Source: Lachnospiraceae bacterium (GTDB taxonomy: Bacteria > Bacillota > Clostridia > Lachnospirales > Lachnospiraceae). From it: DNA of 5,025 nt. The stretch covers positions 1-5,025 of the forward strand of contig JAIECC010000300.1 in NCBI GenBank assembly GCA_029068665.1, written 5' to 3'. Below are positions 1 to 5,025 of the stretch, piece by piece. The notes below the pieces were generated by a model, which searched no databases, was not told the DNA's origin, and saw only the letters and a list, made by a program, of their open reading frames with translations. Both the position numbers and the translations under genes were made by a program. Each line of letters opens with the position of its first letter. The first letter of the stretch is position 1.

Positions 1-58
1 CCGCTATTCCCATCAGCAAATAATAAAAGAGCTTATTCTCTCTCAATTTTATAACCAA
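1..58 (-). CDS. Sensor histidine kinase, N-terminal fragment (runs off left edge)
   Basis: This is the first ~19 codons of a gene directly downstream of the response regulator, most likely its partner histidine kinase. From TTG at 56-58 it reads M-V-I-K-L-R-E-N-K-L-F-Y-Y-L-L-M-G-I-A, a short basic start running into a hydrophobic stretch, as expected for a first membrane segment. The sequence AAGGTGG, close to a Shine-Dalgarno, lies about 9 nt upstream. The start overlaps the ancestral end of the regulator by 26 nt. VanS of enterococcal vanA clusters, as I recall it, begins similarly (MVIKLKNKK) from a TTG overlapping vanR, which supports this start. Alternatives are TTG at 44-46 or ATG at 11-13, but neither has a better ribosome site. 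No kinase motif (H-box, N-box) lies inside the window, so the identity rests on position and the N-terminal sequence alone. Confidence 0.55.
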   Translation of the reverse strand, partial: MVIKLRENKLFYYLLMGIA

Positions 59-80
59 TTCCCCACACCACCTTTAGATA
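33..80 (-). pseudogene. Severed C-terminal tail of the response regulator
   Basis: After the TAA at 81-83 the same frame immediately reads YLKVVWGIGYKIERE and ends at a second TAA at 33-35. This is the wing hairpin and C-terminus of an OmpR/VanR-type DNA-binding domain, where V-W/R-G-x-G-Y is the family signature. A lysine codon, AAA, at the stop position would need only one base change to become TAA, and lysine is common there in relatives (NPKYIKTVWGVGYKIE in VanR, from memory). Reading through the stop gives a normal 235-residue regulator. The tail has no start codon or function of its own, but its DNA also carries the ribosome site and first codons of the downstream kinase, which may help preserve it. 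Confidence 0.85.
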
Positions 81-740
81 TTACGGTTCCTTCGGATTCA
101 GTTCCATCTTGGCACGAATCCGGCTGATATGAATCATTACCGTATTCTCGATAGCATATGACGTATCCTGCCATACAGCTTCATAGATTTCCTCTGCCGA
201 GAAAATCTTTCCCGGACGGCTCAGCATTACATCCAGAATCTTATATTCTGTTGCAGTCAGACTTACCTCTGTCCCCCGGACAAAGAATTTTTTCCGTTCT
301 GTGTCCAGACACAAATCATAGTATACTTTTTTCGAAGTGCCGCCGTCTGCAGCAGAGCCGAACTGATAATATCGGCGCAACAGGGATTGAACCCGTGCAA
401 GCAGTTCCTTTTTATAAAATGGCTTTACCAGATAATCGTCAGCTCCCATAGAAAGTCCTATGACCCGGTCATCGGCTTCGGATTTGGCAGAAAGCATCAG
501 AATGGGAATATTACTGCTTTCCCGAACCTTCATAGTTGCCATCAGCCCGTTCATCTTTGGCATCATAATATCCATAATAATCAATGATACCTTACGGCTC
601 TGCAAAATACGAAGCACCTCTTCTCCGTCTTCTGCCGTCATCACCTGATATTGCTCCTGTTCCAAATATTCCCGGACAATACGCAGGATATCTTTATCGT
701 CATCTGCGACCAGAATCAGTCCATAGTTGATTTCTTCCAT
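81..740 (-). CDS. OmpR/VanR-family response regulator, C-terminus cut by an in-frame TAA
   Basis: DNA-binding response regulator of a two-component system, acting in the cytoplasm. Residues ~7-120 form the receiver domain: acidic pocket D13/D14, phospho-acceptor D57 in IIMDIMMP, switch residue S84 and lysine K106 in the VKPF motif. Residues ~139-219 are an OmpR-type winged helix containing the recognition helix (around IENTVMIHISRIRAKM). The reading stops after NPKEP at TAA 81-83. Family members continue with a beta-hairpin wing of the form YIKTVWGVGYKI, and that segment is present here in the same frame just past the stop. The product is thus 219 residues instead of about 235 and lacks the wing, so DNA binding is probably weakened or lost. 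The start at 738-740 is supported by AGGAG five nt upstream and a second AAAGGAG just before it. The overall sequence is VanR-like, but nothing shows a role in vancomycin resistance. The stop could be a real mutation, a mixed-population variant or a sequencing error. Confidence 0.9.
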   Translation of the reverse strand: MEEINYGLILVADDDKDILRIVREYLEQEQYQVMTAEDGEEVLRILQSRKVSLIIMDIMMPKMNGLMATMKVRESSNIPILMLSAKSEADDRVIGLSMGADDYLVKPFYKKELLARVQSLLRRYYQFGSAADGGTSKKVYYDLCLDTERKKFFVRGTEVSLTATEYKILDVMLSRPGKIFSAEEIYEAVWQDTSYAIENTVMIHISRIRAKMELNPKEP

Positions 741-844
741 CCATTCTCCTGCTCCTTTCTGCCACGCTCCGGACCTTCCACCTTGATTTCCAGCGGTATT
801 GGTCTCCCTCTGTATTCTGGTATCCGGATAGATTTTTTATCTAC

Positions 845-850
845 ATTATA
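845..850 (-). promoter_or_regulatory. Possible -10 box for the response regulator gene
   Basis: The minus strand reads a perfect TATAAT directly after the U-tract of the rpsO terminator, which would give a leader of roughly 95 nt before the regulator start. The best -35 at 17-nt spacing is TGCATA (868-873), only three of six bases matching TTGACA, and there is no extended -10 TG. The position between a terminator and the next gene is right, but the -35 is poor, so this is a weak call. Confidence 0.35.
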
Positions 851-851
851 G

Positions 852-897
852 AAAAACAGACCATCCATATGCATACAGCTACAAATGAATGGTCTGT
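852..897 (-). terminator. Rho-independent terminator of rpsO
   Basis: Minus-strand stem ACAGACCAT (889-897) pairs perfectly with ATGGTCTGT (856-864). After one mismatch, three more pairs (885-887 with 866-868) leave a 16-nt loop. The stem runs straight into a TTTTT tract (852-856). It lies 12 nt after the rpsO stop codon, as expected for an intrinsic terminator, and separates rpsO from the two-component genes. Confidence 0.8.
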
Positions 898-909
898 GTT
901 CGGGTCTGA

Positions 910-1176
910 TTACTTTCTTAAGCCTAACCGCTCAATTAAGGTTCTGTAACGGTTAATATCCTTCTTCTTTAAGTAAGCCAGCATATTTCTTCTCTGACCT
1001 ACCATCTTCAAAAGACCTCTTCTGGAATGATGGTCATGTGGATTCGCCTTAAAATGTTCAGTCAGATCATTGATTCTTGCGGTCAATAATGCAACCTGAA
1101 CCTCCGGTGAACCGGTATCGCCTTCTGAACGACCATATTCCTTGATAATCTCTGCTTTCTTCTCTGTTGTAATCAT
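910..1176 (-). CDS. rpsO: 30S ribosomal protein S15
   Basis: Small-subunit ribosomal protein that binds the central domain of 16S rRNA at a three-way junction and starts assembly of the platform with S6, S18 and S11. The 88-residue product is full family length and shows the conserved blocks GDTGSPEVQ (about residues 19-27), HSRRGLL (about 49-55) and the C-terminal YRTLIERLGLRK. The start ATG at 1174-1176 has a strong AGGAGGA site (1184-1190) seven nt upstream. The gene has its own promoter, a structured leader and a terminator, so it looks like a one-gene unit, although read-through from the upstream membrane-protein gene is possible because no terminator separates them. In many bacteria rpsO is followed by pnp; here a two-component system follows instead. 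Confidence 0.98.
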   Translation of the reverse strand: MITTEKKAEIIKEYGRSEGDTGSPEVQVALLTARINDLTEHFKANPHDHHSRRGLLKMVGQRRNMLAYLKKKDINRYRTLIERLGLRK

Positions 1177-1183
1177 AATTACA

Positions 1184-1250
1184 TCCTCCTTTTATTCTAT
1201 ACAGCCTGCACTAAGATAAGGTCGGAGTATCCGGTATCCGAGTGTGGGCT
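1184..1250 (-). promoter_or_regulatory. Structured rpsO leader, possible S15 autoregulatory element
   Basis: The rpsO 5' leader folds by eye into an outer helix, AGCC-CA-CACT (1241-1250) against AGTG-CA-GGCT (1203-1212), with a 2x2 internal loop. The outer helix encloses a hairpin CGGA/TCCG (1237-1240 with 1223-1226) and a single-stranded ACCTTATCTT (1213-1222). The CCTT in that segment could pair with AAGG of the Shine-Dalgarno (1184-1190), giving a pseudoknot that hides the ribosome site. S15 is known to repress its own mRNA through structurally diverse leaders in several bacterial groups. Whether this fold binds S15 is inference; I do not recognise it as a named class. Confidence 0.5.
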
Positions 1251-1255
1251 AAATC

Positions 1256-1265
1256 ACAACGTTGT
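1256..1265. repeat. Perfect 10-bp palindrome at the rpsO transcription start region
   Basis: ACAACGTTGT is its own reverse complement. It sits just downstream of the rpsO -10 box (1267-1272), over the predicted transcription start. It could be an operator half-site pair, or a small hairpin at the mRNA 5' end, but palindromes of this length also occur by chance. Confidence 0.3.
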
Positions 1266-1266
1266 T

Positions 1267-1295
1267 ATAATAGCACAAAGAAACAAGATTGTCTA
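1267..1295 (-). promoter_or_regulatory. rpsO promoter, TAGACA-17 nt-TATTAT with extended -10
   Basis: On the minus strand, TAGACA (1290-1295) is separated by exactly 17 nt from TATTAT (1267-1272), which is preceded by TGC, an extended -10 element. Each box has five of six consensus bases, so this is a strong sigma-A type promoter. The TAG of the -35 box is the stop codon of the upstream membrane-protein gene (1293-1295). Transcription should start near 1258-1261. Confidence 0.75.
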
Positions 1296-1694
1296 CCAAT
1301 TTATCTCTACAATATCAAACATCCAGGGTTTCTTCTCACAATATGCCACAACAATCGAAATATCTCCTTCCACATCCTCAGGCTCCGGAGTCGGATAAAA
1401 CTTGTACCACTTTTGGTAGGTCTTACCATCCACATAGTATTCCACCTCATATTCTTTATAAGGCTGCTCCTTCAGTCCCAACTTCGTTATTACACTGGGA
1501 TGGGAATTGATCCTGCCTGTAAATCTGCCTGTAGTAGTCACCCACCCCTTCTTTTTCGCAGGATTATATTCCTCTCCGGAGCGAAGCTGTCTTCTGTATT
1601 GTACATACTGATATACCATTTTTCCCAGACAGATAACTATTAATACAATGCAAAAGCTTCCCAATCCATATCTGATTATATCCTCTGCTCTCAT
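1293..1694 (-). CDS. Small single-pass membrane protein, DUF3592-like
   Basis: A 133-residue protein of unknown function. It has one N-terminal membrane segment (about residues 8-27, GLGSFCIVLIVICLGKMVYQ) with basic residues after it (YRRQLR), then a ~100-residue soluble part rich in beta-type sequence. The pattern YEVEYYVDGKTYQKWYKF followed by a turn and ISIVVAYCEKKP resembles DUF3592-type proteins, in which V-x-Y-x-V-x-G-K-x-Y is followed by a V-x-Y-x-x-x-x-P strand; this is family recall, not a search result. An ATG also exists at 1698-1700, but AAGGAG (1701-1706) touches it directly. The ATG at 1692-1694 sits six nt from AAGGAG, the correct spacing, so it is chosen here. The gene follows the ABC permease gene by about 100 nt and may be partly co-transcribed with it. 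Its stop codon lies inside the rpsO promoter. Confidence 0.8.
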   Translation of the reverse strand: MRAEDIIRYGLGSFCIVLIVICLGKMVYQYVQYRRQLRSGEEYNPAKKKGWVTTTGRFTGRINSHPSVITKLGLKEQPYKEYEVEYYVDGKTYQKWYKFYPTPEPEDVEGDISIVVAYCEKKPWMFDIVEINW

Positions 1695-1763
1695 GTACAT
1701 CTCCTTGAAAAAAACATCTAAAGAAAATCATTCTTTTTCAAATAGTTTACATGAAATGCTTAT

Positions 1764-1792
1764 AAAATAAAACAGGAAATTATGAACTTTCC
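1764..1792 (-). terminator. Weak candidate terminator after the ABC operon
   Basis: Minus-strand GGAAA (1788-1792) pairs with TTTCC (1775-1779) across an 8-nt loop and is followed by a T-rich run (TGTTTTATTTT). Its place just after the permease stop is right, but a five-pair stem is short. Termination here may be partial or absent. The ~100-nt gap 1695-1796 is AT-rich and I could not find a convincing promoter in it for the next gene. Confidence 0.35.
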
Positions 1793-1796
1793 ACTA

Positions 1797-2480
1797 TCAG
1801 TCCGGACCACCTCCACGTTCCGGATAAAGGTAGTTCGCAATTCCACCAATGATCAGCAATACCAAAGCCAGCAGGATATACGCAATCATCCCTTCTAAAA
1901 ACTCCGGTCCGATCATTTCCCCCAGGGGAAGCAGGTGATGCTCCGTAAACCCTGTGGCACTTTCCGCAATCACATAAAGAGTATAAAAAAGCACCAGAAG
2001 AATTGCCGGAAGCAGCTTTCCGGATATATATGCCGCACAATACGCACTTGCCAGATAGAACAGATTCAGAACCGCCAGCTTCAGGAACAGCCACCAGAAG
2101 GTAGGAAAGATTCTGGTATACACAACAAAAAGGGGAACCATAAGCATCAGAAATCCTACATATAGCAGTAATAATTCTCCCAGCTTCAGCCTGTAATCCA
2201 GATAAAGCAGTTCATGAGAAGGCTCCTCCACATAATGCTCCAGAACAAACAGAATCCACCATACGGACAGCAGGGGAATAAAATACTGTGACATCCGCAA
2301 TATGTTATCATACAGCATATTGCTCATCCCGGAAACGTCTTGAAACCGATATGCCAGATAGTTCATAAGGGGAAGCAAGCCATACAGTCCCAGTATGGGA
2401 ACCAGTGCAAACACACTGATGCCCTTTAGCTGAAACCAAAGCCCCCGTATACATTTTCTTAAATATCCCGCAACGCACAT
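1797..2480 (-). CDS. ABC-2 type transporter permease subunit
   Basis: Integral membrane protein of 227 residues, probably a permease partner of the ATPase encoded just upstream. About six hydrophobic segments are visible, near residues 20-42, 66-84, 100-122, 128-150, 153-170 and 195-217, with a short cytoplasmic start containing basic residues (RKCIRGLW). The six-segment layout and the length fit compact ABC-2 permeases, which export drugs, peptides or lipids, or act on the envelope; the substrate cannot be read from sequence. The start ATG at 2478-2480 lies inside the end of the ATPase gene (22-nt overlap) with GAGG about ten nt upstream, implying coupled translation. I recognise no closer named family. 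Confidence 0.8.
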   Translation of the reverse strand: MCVAGYLRKCIRGLWFQLKGISVFALVPILGLYGLLPLMNYLAYRFQDVSGMSNMLYDNILRMSQYFIPLLSVWWILFVLEHYVEEPSHELLYLDYRLKLGELLLLYVGFLMLMVPLFVVYTRIFPTFWWLFLKLAVLNLFYLASAYCAAYISGKLLPAILLVLFYTLYVIAESATGFTEHHLLPLGEMIGPEFLEGMIAYILLALVLLIIGGIANYLYPERGGGPD

Positions 2481-3280
2481 ATATATCCATCCTCTATATT
2501 CGCTCTGACTTCTGCTGCCTCCGGCACCGCTCTGCCGGTCAATACCCGGTAAATGGTAGTTCCATCCACCTCGGTTTCCTTCTCTACATAATCCTCCGGC
2601 TGCTTTTGCTCCTCCGTCAGTTCATATACCTTCCCTGCGGCGATTCTGCTGATATCCTCCTGAGAACCATGAGCCAGCAGTCTTCCCTGATTCAAGATCA
2701 GGATTTCATCGCAGACCGCTTCCACATCCTCTACTATATGCGTGGAAAGCAGCACGATGGACTCCTTTCGCAGCTCCCTTACGATATGCTTGAACCGCAT
2801 CCGCTCCTCCGGGTCCAGTCCTGTCGTAGGCTCATCAAAAATAATAAGGGGCGGATGATTGAGCAGTGCCTGGGCAATGCCCACCCGCCGTATCATACCG
2901 CCGGAAAGCTTCCTGCCCTTTACCTTGCGGACCTCTGACAGGTTCACCAGCTCCAGCACTCTTGTCACTTCCTCTTCCCAGTCCTGCTTCGGCATTTTTT
3001 TCACATCTGCAAAGTACATTAGCTGCTCCTCTACCGTCAATCCCGGGAATACACCGGACTTCTGGGGAAGATAGCCAATGGCAGCCGTCCCTTCCGGTTC
3101 CTCCATGCGAATCGTCCCCGGTTTGGTATGATACAGCTTCAGAATGCATCGCAGCAGGGTGGTCTTTCCTGCACCGTTGGGTCCCAGCAGACCATAGACA
3201 CCGGTGGTAAAGGAATAAGAAACCTCCTGCAGTACCTGTTTCTTTCCAAATTTCTTCGATAAATTCTCAATCGTCATCAT
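2459..3280 (-). CDS. ABC transporter ATP-binding protein
   Basis: Cytoplasmic ATPase that powers the membrane partners encoded on either side. The nucleotide-binding domain covers residues ~2-220 with all motifs intact: Walker A GPNGAGKT (33-40), Q-loop Q73 in GYLPQ, signature LSGGM (125-129), Walker B LIIFDE (145-150), D-loop GLDP (154-157) and H-loop H181 in STH. The signature region and the 'stage-setting' GLTVEEQL stretch resemble ABC-2 exporters of the CcmA/NatA type. A ~55-residue C-terminal extension after residue 220 (from about EEQKQPEDYV) is less conserved and may dock to the permeases. The start ATG (3278-3280) has AAAGGAG ten nt upstream; a second ATG follows at once. The gene overlaps the upstream gene by 14 nt and the downstream permease by 22 nt, so the three are one transcription unit. 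Confidence 0.96.
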   Translation of the reverse strand: MMTIENLSKKFGKKQVLQEVSYSFTTGVYGLLGPNGAGKTTLLRCILKLYHTKPGTIRMEEPEGTAAIGYLPQKSGVFPGLTVEEQLMYFADVKKMPKQDWEEEVTRVLELVNLSEVRKVKGRKLSGGMIRRVGIAQALLNHPPLIIFDEPTTGLDPEERMRFKHIVRELRKESIVLLSTHIVEDVEAVCDEILILNQGRLLAHGSQEDISRIAAGKVYELTEEQKQPEDYVEKETEVDGTTIYRVLTGRAVPEAAEVRANIEDGYICALRDI

Positions 3281-5025
3281 ATCGTTTCATCTCCTTTATC
3301 CGCTCCCATTCCTCTTGTCCCAGATGCTCGATGATAAAATCTTCAAAGTCATCCTCGGTATAGCCCCATTCCTCCATCATCCACATATAATCCGTCAGTA
3401 CAGAGTCATAATATTGGAAATCCTCATACTCATCTGTAGCATAAAGCAGATAATAGGCAGTTAAAAAGTGTTCCACTGCCCGTTCCTCTGTAGGCTCCGG
3501 CAGTGGGATTCGGGAAAATTCACCGGTCGCTTCGTATTCCTGCACCATATTTTTCCACACTGTAAAATCCACAACATAATCACCTTCATTGATATAGGCA
3601 CTGTCCCCTGCATGGATTGGTGTAATAATAATTGTCTTTTTTCCGGACTCCCGCATGTAAGTAAGAAGCTTTTGATAGTCCTCCCGGCAGTATTCCGATT
3701 CCGGATGGCAGTATTCATATAAATAGGGATAAACCAGCCGGATGCCATCCTCCAGACAATCCTCCCGCAGCATACCTGCCACAAAGGTAGGACCGGAACT
3801 GATTCCCGTAAACTGATTCCCGGTCACCCGGTCCAGTTCGGAGTAAACCCTAACCCTTGCGTCAATGGTAACAGTAAAAGGAATTGCATAAGGCAGGGTA
3901 TTACAATCATACTGATACTCTTCACTGTTATAGATAGCATGCCAGCCGGGAATGGGATAATAAGGCAGCCAGCCGGGAAGGTTCACCTGATTCCGATTAG
4001 TGTAAAACCGGGCGCTGCCTCCATGATATTGCACACAGATTGCCTCCAGATTCCCGGATGGATTCTCTACTCTCAGATAATCCTCTCCCCGTTGGAAGGG
4101 TAAAGGCTGCCCGTCCTGGTCCGTTACTTCATCCACCTGATACAGATGATATAGGGTCATATCATAGGTCGGACAAGCAGTGTCCTCCGGATACAGGGTG
4201 ACCCGGGCCTCCATCTGCCGTCTGAGCTTTAAGTGCATCTCATAGGACTGTACCACAAAGGCATCCTCCCAGGACTGCTGCTCCGTACCGTCAATGACAT
4301 AATGCCACTGGTCATAGGACAGGGAATCCGTAACACCCAGAGAATTATCCCAATTATAAAAGCTTGCAGGCAGTCCGGAGTAAATCCAGGAGCCTGCCGC
4401 ACACAGAACCCCAAGTCCCATAACTCCCCATTGTATCAGCCCGGTCCTTCGGTCCTTTGACCGGACATAATAAAGTGCAAGTGCGGCACTCATTATCCCC
4501 AGCCAGAAGAAGGTCCTGGATGCCAGAGAAAGATTCATGGGAAACAGAACCGCCAAATCACTTATGGCTTGGTCCCCCTTGGGCATAATCACAAATAGCC
4601 GAAATAAATGGTAAAGTCCCCGATGCCACATGGCAAAGAAGCTCAGGGTAGTAGTCAGAATGGGACTGACCAAAACCGAAATCAGGATAATACATAGATA
4701 CCCGATCAGACGGCTGGTGATTCGGGAAACCAGCCAGCCTGCCAGAATCGCCACCAAACCATTGAAAAAAACATATACACCAATGAACCTTATATAATAG
4801 AAAATCACCTCCCGGGGCAGCCTGCCGGGATAGGTACAGCTTCCCCCGACGATATAGAACAGTAAAATCAGTCCGGTGTATATCGTCAGTATCATCGTCA
4901 AAACCAGAAAGCACTTACCATCATGCCGGAAATAATTCCGGTCTGTCCGGATGATTTCCAATACACTTCCATTAGATGCATCCCGAAATAAAACAAAGGA
5001 CTGAAACAGCAGAAGTATAATTATA
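3267..5025 (-). CDS. Large ABC-2 family membrane protein with M1-peptidase-like C-terminal domain, N-terminus outside window
   Basis: At least 585 residues are visible and the frame is open to the right edge, so the true start is not in the window. Numbered from the first full codon, hydrophobic segments lie near 1-13, 38-59, 73-98, 106-130, 170-186 and 196-216, followed by a ~365-residue soluble, acidic, aromatic-rich domain, probably outside the membrane. Within it, the series LYHLYQVDEV, a dG-x-x-L-x-F block, IAVxYHGG-like ICVQYHGG, LPGWLPYYPIPG and QFTGISSGPTFVAGML resembles the N-terminal beta-domain of M1 metallopeptidases, which some bacterial ABC permeases carry as a fusion. No HEXXH or GAMEN motif is present, so it should not be an active zinc peptidase. 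A TTG at 4959-4961 could be taken as a start, but upstream residues IIILLLFQSFVLFRDASNG continue the membrane protein. It overlaps the ATPase gene by 14 nt and is presumably its main permease. Confidence 0.8.
   Translation of the reverse strand, partial: IIILLLFQSFVLFRDASNGSVLEIIRTDRNYFRHDGKCFLVLTMILTIYTGLILLFYIVGGSCTYPGRLPREVIFYYIRFIGVYVFFNGLVAILAGWLVSRITSRLIGYLCIILISVLVSPILTTTLSFFAMWHRGLYHLFRLFVIMPKGDQAISDLAVLFPMNLSLASRTFFWLGIMSAALALYYVRSKDRRTGLIQWGVMGLGVLCAAGSWIYSGLPASFYNWDNSLGVTDSLSYDQWHYVIDGTEQQSWEDAFVVQSYEMHLKLRRQMEARVTLYPEDTACPTYDMTLYHLYQVDEVTDQDGQPLPFQRGEDYLRVENPSGNLEAICVQYHGGSARFYTNRNQVNLPGWLPYYPIPGWHAIYNSEEYQYDCNTLPYAIPFTVTIDARVRVYSELDRVTGNQFTGISSGPTFVAGMLREDCLEDGIRLVYPYLYEYCHPESEYCREDYQKLLTYMRESGKKTIIITPIHAGDSAYINEGDYVVDFTVWKNMVQEYEATGEFSRIPLPEPTEERAVEHFLTAYYLLYATDEYEDFQYYDSVLTDYMWMMEEWGYTEDDFEDFIIEHLGQEEWERIKEMKRYDDD

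Noticed and set aside
383..394. Sequence GGGATTGAACCC, resembling a tRNA T-arm on the minus strand
   Set aside because: It falls inside the well-conserved response regulator coding sequence (ARVQSLL region), and no acceptor stem, anticodon arm or D-arm surrounds it.
1242..1643. Plus-strand open frame of 133 codons opposite the small membrane-protein gene
   Set aside because: It is antisense to a gene with a good ribosome site and protein-like sequence, has no ribosome site itself, and its translation shows no recognisable domain.
1293..1700. Start of the small membrane protein at ATG 1698-1700
   Set aside because: AAGGAG is immediately adjacent to this ATG with no spacer; the ATG at 1692-1694 has the correct six-nt spacing.
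1720..1736. AT-only-rich hairpin AAAGAA/TTCTTT followed by a T7 run upstream of the small membrane-protein gene
   Set aside because: The stem is six pairs with one G-C pair and the T-run begins five bases after it, so it is a poor terminator; it is more likely low-complexity leader sequence.
2835..3210. Several 70-114 codon frames on both strands within the ATPase gene
   Set aside because: They are shadows of a strongly conserved ABC ATPase; their translations are Pro/Ser/Cys-rich without domain features.
1..5025. Mobile element, CRISPR array, or prophage signs
   Set aside because: I saw no transposase or integrase sequence, no terminal inverted repeats, no target duplications and no regularly spaced repeats.

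Overview
All genes in this window lie on the minus strand. Protein sequences, strong AGGAGG-type ribosome binding sites and moderate GC suggest a Gram-positive Firmicute, most likely a gut clostridium of the Lachnospiraceae type. That placement is inference; no 16S or other phylogenetic marker except rpsO is present.

In transcription order (high to low coordinate) the window holds three blocks. (1) A tightly overlapping ABC-2 transporter cluster. It starts with a large membrane protein whose reading frame runs off the right edge: at least six membrane segments, then a ~365-residue soluble domain resembling the N-terminal beta-domain of M1 metallopeptidases but with no zinc site. An ABC ATPase with all nucleotide-binding motifs and a six-segment 227-residue permease follow. 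The genes overlap by 14 and 22 nt, so they are almost certainly one operon. (2) A small single-pass membrane protein of DUF3592-like appearance, then rpsO (ribosomal protein S15). The rpsO promoter uses the stop codon of the small gene as part of its -35 box. A structured leader precedes rpsO, and a clear intrinsic terminator follows it. (3) A VanR-like OmpR-family response regulator and the first codons of its sensor kinase, which leaves the window at the left edge.

The most notable observation is an in-frame TAA in the response regulator (81-83). The frame reopens at once and encodes the conserved end of the winged-helix domain (YLKVVWGIGYKIERE, positions 36-80) before the natural stop at 33-35. 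The gene is therefore full length apart from one nonsense codon that removes the DNA-binding wing. The kinase start (TTG at 56-58) overlaps this severed tail in the same way that vanS overlaps vanR.

Functionally, the ABC cluster probably moves a substrate across, or remodels something at, the cell envelope. The two-component pair would sense an envelope or peptide signal, but nothing in the sequence links it to the transporter. No mobile element, CRISPR array, tRNA or rRNA was seen, and no gene-free stretch exceeds 170 bases. I saw no clearly new system; the broken regulator, the catalytically empty M1-like permease and the rpsO leader are the points to follow.
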